A stretch of 49,649 nucleotides of DNA from Chara braunii (Eukaryota; Streptophyta; Charophyceae; Charales; Characeae), in contig BFEA01000087.1 of the NCBI GenBank assembly GCA_003427395.1, forward strand, positions 3,192,358 through 3,242,006, in the 5' to 3' direction. Made by a program: the position numbers and the translations under genes. The notes beneath the pieces were generated by a model, which was given only the letters and a program-made list of their open reading frames with translations, ran no database searches and was not told the origin of the DNA. Below are positions 20,799-30,985 of the stretch, one piece after another. Position 1 is the stretch's first letter. Each line of letters opens with the position of its first letter.

Positions 20799-21738
20799 NN
20801 NNNNNNNNNNNNNNNNNNNNNNNNNNNNNNNNNNNNNNNNNNNNNNNNNNNNNNNNNNNNNNNNNNNNNNNNNNNNNNNNNNNNNNNNNNNNNNNNNNNN
20901 NNNNNNNNNNNNNNNNNNNNNNNNNNNNNNNNNNNNNNNNNNNNNNNNNNNNNNNNNNNNNNNNNNNNNNNNNNNNNNNNNNNNNNNNNNNNNNNNNNNN
21001 NNNNNNNNNNNNNNNNNNNNNNNNNNNNNNNNNNNNNNNNNNNNNNNNNNNNNNNNNNNNNNNNNNNNNNNNNNNNNNNNNNNNNNNNNNNNNNNNNNNN
21101 NNNNNNNNNNNNNNNNNNNNNNNNNNNNNNNNNNNNNNNNNNNNNNNNNNNNNNNNNNNNNNNNNNNNNNNNNNNNNNNNNNNNNNNNNNNNNNNNNNNN
21201 NNNNNNNNNNNNNNNNNNNNNNNNNNNNNNNNNNNNNNNNNNNNNNNNNNNNNNNNNNNNNNNNNNNNNNNNNNNNNNNNNNNNNNNNNNNNNNNNNNNN
21301 NNNNNNNNNNNNNNNNNNNNNNNNNNNNNNNNNNNNNNNNNNNNNNNNNNNNNNNNNNNNNNNNNNNNNNNNNNNNNNNNNNNNNNNNNNNNNNNNNNNN
21401 NNNNNNNNNNNNNNNNNNNNNNNNNNNNNNNNNNNNNNNNNNNNNNNNNNNNNNNNNNNNNNNNNNNNNNNNNNNNNNNNNNNNNNNNNNNNNNNNNNNN
21501 NNNNNNNNNNNNNNNNNNNNNNNNNNNNNNNNNNNNNNNNNNNNNNNNNNNNNNNNNNNNNNNNNNNNNNNNNNNNNNNNNNNNNNNNNNNNNNNNNNNN
21601 NNNNNNNNNNNNNNNNNNNNNNNNNNNNNNNNNNNNNNNNNNNNNNNNNNNNNNNNNNNNNNNNNNNNNNNNNNNNNNNNNNNNNNNNNNNNNNNNNNNN
21701 NNNNNNNNNNNNNNNNNNNNNNNNNNNNNNNNNNNNNN
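20799..21738. other. Assembly gap, 940 N
   Basis: A continuous run of N bounded by A-runs on both sides (20793-20798 and 21739-21763). Nothing can be said about the content. Adenine runs at both edges suggest the assembler failed at poly(A) tails of neighbouring retroelements. Confidence 0.99.
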
Positions 21739-21763
21739 AAAAAAAAAAAAAAAAAAAAAAAAA

Positions 21764-22425
21764 GGGCATTTCACCCCCCACCTTGTGAAGCCCCTGCGGA
21801 GTAGAGCTCTCCTCCTTAAATCCCCAGCCCCCCACCCGCACAAAAATAATTCATTAGTGCGCCCAATGGGGAATCAGAAATTAATAGTGGAGAAAAGAAA
21901 AAACGAGCCTCGGGATTTTTAGGAAATTATGATGGAGAAAGGTAGATGAATTTTTTTTTTTTGGATTTGCTGATGACGATGAACGGCATCCTGAAGATGA
22001 TGATGATGAGGATGATGTTGATGACCAGCTCACCTGCTGATGTGAAGGGCAAACAAGGCCTTGAAGAGCAGCATCTAATGATGACAAAATGATGATGACG
22101 ATAGTAATGATGAAAATGAAGACAGAATGGTGATGCTGATCATACTGAAGAGCAGTACCAACAGCACCCTATGATTACAAATTGATGATGATGATAATGA
22201 TGATGATGAAGATGATGACGACGATGATGATGATGACGATGATGATGATGTCGATGACGATGATGATGATGATGTCGATGACGATGATGATGATGATGAT
22301 GATGATGTTGATGATGATGATGTCGATGATGTCGATGATGATGATGATGATGTCGATGATGATGATGCACAGCGCCCTGTGATGACAAAAGGATGATGAT
22401 GGCGGAAGTCATAAATTAACAACAC
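21764..22425 (+). repeat. X copy 2, 5' part with (GAT)n acidic-coding microsatellite
   Basis: The segment at 22184-22372 is a GAT/GAC/GTC-interrupted microsatellite. In the frame that stays open it encodes an almost pure Asp run with Val, beginning at QIDDDDNDDDEDD. The motif CAGC...CTATGATGACAAA...GATGATG occurs three times (near 22070, 22158 and 22370), so the tract sits in a larger repeat. Ser-, His- and Met-rich frames over the same bases are microsatellite shadows. Stops break the frame between this part and the conserved tail. Confidence 0.55.
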
Positions 22426-22683
22426 TTGTTACAAATATTACTCCATGGACTGGCAACTGCGGCAGAAGAGGGGACGGCAACAACGAAAACAGAAGCGCGG
22501 GCAACAATAAGGGTCGTTATAAAGATAGCAGCGCAGTGGGGGGGAATCGCCGGTGTGATTGGACTCGTGAGGTGGGGTCTGGGGGGGAAGGTGCGTTTTA
22601 CCATTCCCCCCCCTCCCTACCAGGTCTTTTTACACGTTGATTCGTTTTTCTTCGTGTGGCACTGGGTGGGAGTTGATAGATGA
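22426..22683 (+). CDS. X copy 2, conserved C-terminal tail
   Basis: This 85-codon frame carries the tail shared by all X copies: ATIRVVIKIAAQWGGIAG and RWGLGGKVRFTIPPPP, corresponding to AKQWWGIIGMRGW...VRVHLTF in copy 1. Similarity is at the protein level in one frame, even though the upstream microsatellite differs completely, which supports real coding. It extends past the copy 1 stop into VFLHVDSFFFVWHWVG. Unknown function. Confidence 0.5.
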   Translation: MLQILLHGLATAAEEGTATTKTEARATIRVVIKIAAQWGGIAGVIGLVRWGLGGKVRFTIPPPPYQVFLHVDSFFFVWHWVGVDR

Positions 22684-23677
22684 TCTCCCCCTCGTTGGGT
22701 TCGGATGGGGGTTGATGCCCCCCGCGCTGATTGGAGTTGCCCAGTCTGCAGCTCAATCAAGAACGGGGAGGGTCGCCCCTCAGGCGGGAGGAGGATAGTT
22801 CAGGGTTTCGTTGTTGGTGTGTTCGTATCATGATTCTTAGCACAGATAGGTAGGTGGTCACTCCTCCCCGCTCGTGGAGAAAGTACCGCCTCTGCTGTTA
22901 TGCTTTTTGTTACGATAGTACTTCATGGGCAGGAGGCCAATCCTTCCCTTGTGTAGGGAAGTAATCAATGCCTCTGCTCTTTCTGGAGAATATAGGTGAG
23001 ATTCAAATAGCTACAGAACGGTTTGCATGAGATCTATGAATTTCCACACATCATTGTATAGGGCTCCTGGGTCTGCTTTTCCAGGTAATAGATATCACAT
23101 CATTGTTAGGGCTCTGTCTGAGCTCGTATTGGAGATACTGTAGATTACGTGGAGGATTGGGTAGATAGGGTTCTTCCTTCATGAGTCATATATTGATGAG
23201 CATATACACGTACTACTGCATAGGGACACTGGGCCCGATTCCCGGTTGATCTACAACACACTGTTTAGTGGTGCTGGACCTGATTGTCCTGATCTCCAGC
23301 TTACACACATCACATCAAAAGCTAGGGTTTCTCGTCCTGGTCTGATAGATATGATTAGGCTTGAAGCCTTAGTGAGTGTTCGAGAAATCGTAGATTACAT
23401 GGACAGGGTTTTTCCATCACCCGACATATATTGGTTAATGAACATACATAGGTAGTAGGTGATATCAACACAATTCTGTATAGGGATGCTGGACCCGATT
23501 TTCAGCTGATCCATTCACACCATTGTACAGGGACGCTGGACCCATTTTCCAGCAGGTGCAGATCCCCACCAATAGATGGAGCCTTCGACGATGGGGCCTA
23601 CTGACTGGGGATGCTCTTATCACGTCGCTGAGTAGGCTTCCTGTATATGAAGTTGAAAAAAAAAAAAAAAAAAAAAA
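22684..23677 (+). repeat. 3' region of X copy 2 with poly(A) tail
   Basis: It starts with GATGATCTCCCCCTCGTTG, which matches 16259-16278 after X copy 1. A short internal repetition of GCTGGACCCGATTTTC-like phrases occurs near 23270, 23488 and 23534. The region ends in a 22-base A-run at 23656-23677. No coding frame is supported. It behaves like the 3' untranslated region of a poly(A)-tailed retroelement. Confidence 0.6.
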
Positions 23678-23782
23678 GAGAGAGAGCATATTAGTTTTCA
23701 ATTTTCAAAAGAATAAAAAAAATTCTTCTTTCTTGTAAAAAAAAAAGGGGCAACGGCATGTGGGTCACAACCCACGTTTTGA

Positions 23783-23974
23783 ATGAGCAAAACAAAAAAA
23801 AGTTCAGATAAGTCCGTCAACGGCCGTACCAACAAAGGCGGCAGAAACCGCATGGCACTTTGTAATAAGCGCAGATGTCCTAACTACAAAGGCGGCCCCC
23901 GGTGTGCAGAGGGTCTAAAGTTAAAAAACGACAAAAACAATTGCTCATGTTTTTGCCATTTTTGCCCATTCTGA
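23783..23974 (+). CDS. Small Lys- and Cys-rich ORF, unknown
   Basis: This 63-codon frame has an ATG start, a Lys/Arg-rich N-terminal half and seven Cys in its second half, ending NCSCFCHFCPF. The Cys spacing does not fit a zinc-finger class I know. It lies just after the poly(A) tail of X copy 2. It may be a chance frame; no homologue or regulatory signal supports it. Confidence 0.2.
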   Translation: MSKTKKSSDKSVNGRTNKGGRNRMALCNKRRCPNYKGGPRCAEGLKLKNDKNNCSCFCHFCPF

Positions 23975-24136
23975 ACTCCGCCCTTGGCCATTCTGCGGGT
24001 ACCTGTTTCTGGTGGCCATTTCGAACTAAAAATATGACCCACAAGAAGCCCCCCCCCCCCCCAAAAAAAAAAAAACGGAAGAGAGCCGCATACTATCTTT
24101 CGTCCATGGTGGGCCATAATTGTCGTCAGATACAGT

Positions 24137-24629
24137 CTGGAAAAGTGCTAGTGTGAGTATGCCCGAAATAGAAATGGGCTGAGATACTGAATCCATCCTT
24201 CCCACCTCACAGGGGAAGGAAACTGCCCTGATGTCAGTAAGGGCTACTCACACTAGAACGTTTTTTACTATGCTGCGGTCGTGATGGCGGTCAGATTCAT
24301 ATGAGCGTGGCTGTAACTGGAGTCGGATAGGAGTCAGATACATGCATGAAAAGCGTTAGCTTGAGTGTGCCCAAAATGGAAATGGGCGAAGATTTTGAAT
24401 CAATCCCTCCCCTCCTCTCATGGGAAGGGAAGGACCCAGACTTCAGTAAGGGCTACTCACACTAGGACTTCTTACTGAGCTCTGGTCGTGATCCCAGCCA
24501 GATTCTTCCGAGCGTGGCTGTAACTGGAGTCAGATACATGCAAGAAAGTGCTAGTGTGAGTATGCTTGAAATGGAAATGGGCTGGGATTCTGAATCAATC
24601 CCTCCCTGCCTCTCACGGGAAGGAAATGG
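24137..24629 (+). repeat. About 200-bp tandem repeat, 2.5 units
   Basis: Units begin near 24141, 24349 and 24545 with A(A)GTGCTAGTGTGAGTATGC or a close variant. Each contains GAAATGGGC, a CCTCCC(C/T) run, GTAAGGGCTACTCACACTAG and GTGGCTGTAACTGGAGTC. Periods are about 208 and 196 bp. The third unit is cut off where the X 5' block begins, so this could be a promoter-type repeat of X copy 3 or a local satellite. Confidence 0.75.
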
Positions 24630-24727
24630 GCTGTGCACGCGCCCGACGGGCGTGAGTGAGTTTGATTGACACGTGGCACCTGGTGTCTGGTGACATGGTG
24701 GTCCCGTGACGCGTGTGCAGGGGTAGC
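24630..24727 (+). repeat. Conserved 5' block of repeat family X, copy 3
   Basis: Aligns with 15004-15098: GTGCACGCGCCCGAC, a GTGACGCGTG segment, and CAGGGGTAGCG immediately before the coding frame. Confidence 0.5.
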
Positions 24728-24729
24728 GA

Positions 24730-25377
24730 TTGACAAGTGCTCTGAAGAATCAGTATAGCGGCGCAGTTAGTCGGGCCAGAGATGGATTGGTGGGGGAGTT
24801 ACGACGTGAAGCGGAGGAGTGGGTGATTACCCTGGAGAAGTGTTGCACGCGACTGCAGGCAATTGTGGAGGTGTTGTCGTCACGGTGGCAGGAGCGGCCG
24901 GAGGTCAATGGGAGGGCAATCTCTTTGGCCAAATGATTGGAAGATATAACGCAGGATATGTTGGATATCATCTGGGAGCTGGAGGAGGGGCCGGATCCCC
25001 AGCTCAAAGCCTACATCGATTGGAGGCGGGCGGAGGATGTGATGAGAGCCTGCAAAGCCCTCTTCACAAAGGGCCACGACCTGCGTTATCTGCTGGAGGA
25101 TTGGCAGGAGATTGGTGAGATGTGCGAGAGGGTCGTAGATTCGAAGCCGGGTGAGAAAGAAATGGATGAGGCGCAGGCAGCGACGAAGGTAGCAGTGGCA
25201 ACTCCACCAGCAACACCAACAGCCACATCGGCAGCGGCGAAGACAACCGCGGCAACAACAACAACAACAACAACAACAATAACAAAAATGACAGCGACAT
25301 CATCATCAACATCAACAACGACAACGGCGGCGGCAGTGGTGACGACAGCAGCGATAACAGTGGCAACATCAGCATCG

Positions 25378-25459
<82 letters not shown>

Positions 25460-25703
25460 CGACAACGATAACGATAACGATAACGATAACGATCACAGCC
25501 GCAAAGGCGACAACAACAGCCGCAAAGGCGACAACAACAGTAGCAAAAACAACAACAACAACACTGGCATCGACAAAGGCCGCCGCAACGACATCGGCAA
25601 AGATAATGTCAGTAGCAACATCAACAGCAGCACGGTGGGGGAGAATTAGCAGTCTGATGGGCTGGCGCGGTGGGGCTTGGGGTTGAATGTGCGATTTATA
25701 GTT
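24730..25703 (+). pseudogene. Family X protein, copy 3 (helical N-terminus, poly-Thr, shifted tail)
   Basis: One frame runs from 24730 to 25686 with a single TGA at 24934-24936. The N-terminal 150 residues look alpha-helical and charged (ELRREAEEWVITLEKCC, LDIIWELEEGPDPQLKAY, WRRAEDVMRACKALF) and differ from the acidic repeats of copy 1. A long ACA-coded Thr-rich middle follows, then RWGRISSLMGWRGGAWG. The conserved ending RWGLGLNVRFIV is read in the next frame, so a single-base frameshift lies near 25665. Gypsy pol sequence begins about ten bases after the tail. Function unknown. Confidence 0.5.
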
Positions 25704-25712
25704 TCCCCCATA

Positions 25713-26650
25713 GCATGAGCGAAAAGGAACTCGAGGTGCTTCGCGCACAACTCGATGATCTTCTCGACAAGGGCTGGATTCACCCTAGTTGTTCGCCATA
25801 CGGTGCACCAGTTTTCTTCGTCCGGAAGAAGAACAAGGACCTGCGGCCGTGCATTGACTATCGAAAACTTAACGCACAAACCGTTAAGAACGCCGGCCCT
25901 CTCCCTCGGATTGATGATCTCCTCGAGCGGTTGGGCGGCGCGACGTACTTCTCGAAGTTGGACTTGAAGTCGGGTTACCACCAAATTGAAATCCAGCCTC
26001 AAGATCGGTACAAGACTTCCTTCAAAATGCGGTATGGGCATTTTGAGTGGGTCGTGATGCCATTTGGACTCACCAATGCCCCGGCAACCTTCCAAGCAGC
26101 CATGACAACGGAGTTTCGAGACTTGCTCGATCGTACTGTCCTCATCTACCTCGACGATATCTTGGTCTATAGTAGGACGCTTGACGAGCACCTCGTACAC
26201 CTTCGTGTGGTGTTGGATCGTTTGCGAGCAGCCAAGTACAAATCAAACCGCAACAAGTGCGAATTCGCCAAGCAAGAGTTTGAGTACTTAGGCCATTATG
26301 TGACGCCGAAAGACATTCGTCCCTTAGCGGACAAGATCCAGGCCATTGTGGATTGGTCGGAACCCCGTTGCACGATGGACGTACGCTCTTTCATGGGTTT
26401 GGCTGGATACTATCAGCGCTTCGTCGAGTCTTACTCCAAAGTGGCAGCTCCTTTGTCGAGACTTCAGTCCCCGAAGGTACCATTCGAGTTCGACGACGCA
26501 GCTCGTGGCGCGTTCAATACGTTGAAGGCGACCATGCAAGATGCACCGGCCCTCCGTTTCTATGATCCCACCCTACCCACCCAAATGACTATGGATGCTT
26601 CCGGGTACGATATTGGTGCGGTATTGGAACAATGCCACACGGATGGTTGA
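25713..26650 (+). pseudogene. Ty3/gypsy reverse transcriptase and start of RNase H, pol fragment B
   Basis: This is an almost intact gypsy RT. It opens at MSEKELEVLRAQLDDLLDKG, just inside the usual start of the RT domain, so Gag and protease are missing. All catalytic blocks are present: SKLDLKSGYHQIEIQPQ, MPFGLTNAPATF and LIYLDDILVYS (YLDD). The connection reads FEYLGHYVTPKDIRPL and AGYYQRFVESYS, and RNase H starts with its catalytic Asp in TMDASGYDIGAVLEQ. A TGA at 26648-26650 interrupts DG-HPVEYFSQK where Trp is usual. A short X-derived leader is fused in frame at the 5' end. Confidence 0.9.
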
Positions 26651-28100
26651 CACCCGGTTGAGTACTTTTCCCAAAAAGTGTCTCCCATCAACACTCTCGA
26701 CGACGCTAGGAAGGAAGAGCTACTCGCGTTTGTCACCGTTCTCAAATGGTGGCGCCACTTTCTTCTCGGTCGTCGGCCTTTTAGATGGAACACGGACAAC
26801 AATCCGTTGACCTTCTACAAAACGCAAGACACTGTCACTAGCACGATCGGTCGATGGATGTATTACATCGACCAGTTCGACTTTGAGCCGTGCCACATTC
26901 CCGGTCCCGCCAATCGAGCAGCGGACACCCTCTCACGAAGGCCCGACCTTTGTGCCCTCGTGACGACGACGTTCCAACTCGACGACGATCTGCAGCAGCA
27001 TTTCGTCAACGGCTACAAGTCCGATCCGACTTACTCTACGCTTTATGCAGATCTATCATCGGATCACCCCCCGGCTGGTCATTATCGTATCTCCAACGGG
27101 TTCCTACTTCTCCACATGAGAGGGAAGAACTTGTTAGTGGTGCCCCAAGATCGCATCTTATGGACTCGTCTTCTCGACGAATTCCACGACGCACGACTTT
27201 CGGCACACCTTGGCGTGACCCGCACATTGGCCCGCCTCCGTGAGCGTTTTCACTGGCCCGACGTTCTTCACGACGTCACGAGGTACATTGAGTCATGCGT
27301 AGTTTGCCATCGTAACAAAGGTAGATATCAAGTCCCTTATGGCGAACTGAAACCGATGCCGATTCCTCGGGCACCTCGCCTCTCCATTGCTGTGGATGTT
27401 ACAGGCCCGTTCCCCCCCGATCGCCTCGGTCATGACGACATTCTCACGGTCGTTGACCGTTTGAGCAAGTACGCTCGTTTTCTTCCATGCAAGTATCGTG
27501 CTATAGCCCCCGAGCTCGCTCGACTCTTGCACACCGGCTGGATTACCGCCCATGGTGTTCCGGAAGATATTGTGAGCGAGAGAGACACTCGCTTCATGTC
27601 TGCCTTTTGGACTTCCCTCATGACGGAGTCGGGTTCGACTATGAAGCCGAGTTCCTCACGGCACCCGCAGACGGAAGGACAATCAGAACGAGCGCATCAA
27701 ACCGCTCAAATGATGTTACGTACACTCATCCGTCCTGACCAGAAAGATTGGGTTGATCGGCTTCCCGACATCGAGTTCGCCTATAACACTTCGGTGCATC
27801 CGGCGATCTGCCTCACTCCATTTGATTTACATCACGATGGAGAGAAGACCCGAGTCTTTGCCGATCTTCTTCTACCACGGGCCACCAACATATACGTCGC
27901 TTGCTCTCCCACTTCCGTTCGAAAGTACCGGGACTTGCTGATCAAAACCCGCACAAATATGCAAAAGGCTCAAATCCGCATGCAGGAGCAAGCCAACCGA
28001 CATCGACTCCCATGTCCTTTCCGCGAGGGAGACCTTGTTTGGTTCCTCGCTGAGGAATTCACGCTCGAGCAGGATGTCTCGCACAAACTCCTCCCAAAAT
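26651..28100 (+). pseudogene. RNase H remainder and integrase of pol fragment B
   Basis: The same frame continues after the TGA. RNase H shows RKEELLAFVTVLKWW (catalytic Glu), WNTDNNPLTF and PGPANRAADTLSRRP. Integrase has its zinc domain (HDARLSAH...SCVVCHRNK) and the full DDE triad in SIAVDVTGPFP, SERDTRFMSAFW and HPQTEGQSERAHQT. The C-terminal region runs to REGDLVWFLAEEF and KLLPKWG, then stops being gypsy-like about 100 residues short of the usual end, where the polypurine tract and LTR begin. No chromodomain is visible. Apart from the one TGA, this is the best-preserved pol in the window. Confidence 0.9.
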
Positions 28101-28113
28101 GGGGAAAGGAGAG
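28101..28113 (+). other. Polypurine tract before giant LTR copy 1
   Basis: GGGGAAAGGAGAG directly precedes the TGTCGGG terminus of the LTR. The same arrangement (GAGGAAAGGGGAG at 42837-42849) precedes copy 2. A polypurine tract next to a TG end marks the 3' LTR of an element on the plus strand. Confidence 0.7.
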
Positions 28114-28739
28114 TGTCGGGGATGAACTTCGACGAGCTTCTGCGCCAGGTGCATGCGCAAAAGGGGAAGGCACGACAACGGGGGATGGGAAAGGCGGGCG
28201 GCCGTGGCCACGAGGTGAGTACGAGGAGACGGAGTGGGGCGCTGCAGTCATCGGGCGGGCCACTCCTGTCGGGGCGACGAGAGGAAAGGAGTGGGGAATA
28301 CACACAGGGCAGCACAGATAGGCAACGGATGAAAAACAGGCAGCGTGGGAGACCGGCCGTAGTGTGGCCAAGCGCCTGGGCCGGGTAGACAAGTGAGGCA
28401 CGGCGGGTTCGGCTGGGCTGCGCTAAGCAGCAGAACGCAGAGAGACAGCGGGTTGCAGGGAGGAAGAAGGCGGATGAACCCGGTCGACGAAACGCGCNGG
28501 GTGCATTCGGGTCTAGTGANAGAGAGAGCGGTGGTGAGGGAAAGAAGACAGGGTGCGGCGGGCTGTGTTGGATTGTGCGGTACCTTGCCGTTGGAGNTGG
28601 CCTACNGAGGGAGANGAGTGAAGGTGTGGCAGGAGACGAGTGAAGGTGTGGCAGAAGGAATGAACCCGGGNGCGTTTCCNCNCCNGGTTCATTTGGAAGG
28701 AACGACAATGGCAGGCGAGGGGCTGGGCGCANCATGAGG

Positions 28740-29271
28740 TATGGAGTTCGCTCCATAGAGGGCCGATTCGAGTAGGGGAAGGAGCGAGCTCGGGGTTTTA
28801 GCCCCGGGCGAACTCGAATCTGGTGTTAGTTTTAGTGATGAGCTACGAGATTAGGAGTTAGTGAGGAAGTGACTGGGTGGAGCCATGGCGGGGAGGAGTA
28901 GAAGTGGAGAGGAGAAGATGCCGATCTCACCCGTTTCTTGATGAAAACGGGTGAGGAAAGATATCAGTCTGAAGTTTCAGGATAGGGCGATTTCGAATCT
29001 GTAGTTAGATTTAGTAGAAGGTTTGTAAAAAAGAAGTTAGATGAGGATGGGCTGCGCAGTGGCTATGGCGGAGCGTCGGAGGGAAAACGTGGGAGAACCA
29101 TATCTCGCTCGATCCGTAATGGAATCGAGCGGGGTAGGATACTAAAGAGGGGTTTTGTTTAGCTGCGAATCAGGTAAAGGAGTCAGAATGGTGAATAGAG
29201 GGCTGTAACGGAGTTAGTAAAGTGAGTATGTACCTAGCCACCTTTAGCGGAATGTTCATGTCGATTTCGCT
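28740..29271 (+). repeat. Series of LTR units, each with a different hairpin
   Basis: Three diverged units share CGAATCTG-like heads, GTTAG phrases and, in the first two, TGGCGG (starting near 28806, 28983 and 29158). A hairpin accompanies each: GCTCGGGG/CCCCGGGC (28788-28809), CTCACCCGTTT/AAACGGGTGAG (28926-28955), CGCTCGAT/ATCGAGCG (29106-29131) and AGCGGAA/TTTCGCT with one G-T pair (29246-29271). TATGGAG-TTCG-CTCCATA (28740-28757) precedes them. Stems differ between units while position is kept. The 28788 hairpin is itself enclosed by GATTCGAG/CTCGAATC (28765-28820). Confidence 0.75.
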
Positions 29272-30738
29272 CACCCCAGAGAAGGGAGTAGCGTAAGGCC
29301 AGCCACGGGAGTACCTCTTGCTCGGTGCGTCGTTCAGAAGGGCCGGTGGGAGCAGTCCGGCTTACCCCGCTGCTGCCGATGCCGCTGCCAACACCACTGG
29401 GGAAGGCACGATGTATCTAGCTGTATTATAGCAGAGGGTTCATGCCCCTCTTTGGAGGAGCGAGTGTCTGTGAAGGAGAGGGAGAGAGAGAAAGGAGCTT
29501 ACTTCGAAGGCGGACCAGCGATGCGGGGTGGATCGGGAGAGTTCCGATGCCTCGCTGATCTTGGGAAGTTGCTATGCCCAAGTTATTGGTTTATTGTGCT
29601 ATACGAAGCCCCGTGCTACTGACGAATAAGCTCGCGTGCAGCTTAGCACGCGGTGCCTTTGTTGGGGTATATGCTGCAGGTAGGGTCGTGGGAGCAACAA
29701 GATTAAGTGCCACAATCGCTACCGTCACGGCTTGTTCTACTTCATGGGCAGCGGAGGTTTACCCGTTAGCCTGCGTACTAACATAGGACTGGGGAGTATG
29801 GGATGAATCTTTCCCCGCTCTAGCGGAAGGTTCAGGCTCTGCCCATTCAGTAAGTCATCCGGTGAGGCTGCTGTCACTCCTCGTGGCCGTTGATGTTGTA
29901 ACAGTTAGGCTCATTCGTAACCAAAGTGGTTGCCCCCGGTCGGTCCCCTGAGTGAGTTGGCTGAGTAGACTGGGATAGCGAGATGAACGGGGACAAAAGT
30001 AGTCACTGCGGTGGGGGTAACAGAGCCAGAAGGCAAGTGGAGGGGTAATCGTGCGTATAGCGGCCTGTGTCCCGATTGCCTTGCNTANGGGTTTTGCGGT
30101 TTGCCGAGCTCGNTGTGCGACGTGAATGAGTCGTTGATGTTGCCTTGCGTTNCATTTGCACCGNTGCCGACTTGTTGTATGATGCTGTTGGTGAATTGCT
30201 GACTGTGCACGGACTGTTGCGGGCGGCCGCTGGCAGCTGGATACTGCGGCATATCGCTGCCAACCGCCGCTATGTAGTACTGCTGCGTCTAAGAACCTTT
30301 ACAGGCTGCTGAGCGGCCGCGATCAGGCTGAGAAGAGGTGTTGAGACTTGGAGAGGTGGTCAGGCTGGACAGGTAGGGGATTAGTGCTGCGATTTGGGAG
30401 ACCGNCAGGAGGGTTGAGTTCGGCGGTGTGACTTCAGCTGACCGGGCTGCTGCGGTCTTTGGCTGCCATTACGGGGCCCTCAGGCGCTGAAGGTATCAAG
30501 ACCCTCTCCTGCGAGTCTGAGTGCACCCCCCTTGTATCTGAGAGGCTGAACCATTCTTTTTCTGCCTTTCTCACTCTAAGTCTAGTCTCTTGGTTCTGAG
30601 AGGAAGGCGGCAGGCGGGATTGCAACCCGTAATCCGTGCCAAGGCCTCTATGGGTGCCCCACCGATTGCGGGAGCTCTGCGGGAGCCTAGGCGAGGTTCT
30701 GGAGGCAGGGAACTGAAAGGTAATCATTGCTTTCCCCT

Positions 30739-30744
30739 CTATAA
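30739..30744 (+). promoter_or_regulatory. Candidate TATA box of the giant LTR
   Basis: TATAAA within CCTCTATAAACCC is the best core-promoter match I noticed in the LTR, and it is repeated in copy 2. Transcription starting about 30 bp downstream would give U3 about 2.65 kb and R-U5 about 3.4 kb, placing the hairpin array in the RNA leader. Motif evidence only. Confidence 0.4.
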
Positions 30745-30985
30745 ACCCAGATATTAGCCCCTATCTGTATTGCCTGTTGTGTTTTGACTGAGTATACGAN
30801 ATGCATCCCTACTTTGACTTTGGGTTGACCTTCAGGACACAAGTNAGACTAAGTAAAGGAATGTGTGCGGAATGGCAGTTTCAGTTTGTTGATTGTCTGA
30901 AGGCAGATTGTGAACAGAGGGGAATTGCATCAGGGGGAAGGTTGGGAGGAAGGCGGTTTTGCTTGAGCCTGAATGGGTCCTATGG

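Noticed and set aside
20606-21841. Open frames of about 400 codons spanning the N run
   Set aside because: They consist almost entirely of unknown bases.
22075-22425. Ser-, His- and Met-rich frames over the GAT microsatellite
   Set aside because: They are alternative readings of one microsatellite; the Asp frame is at least continuous with family X logic.
27872-28756. 294-codon minus-strand frame crossing the pol/LTR junction
   Set aside because: It runs antisense to integrase, crosses an element boundary and contains Ns; Pro/Ser/Arg-rich composition is typical of an antisense shadow.
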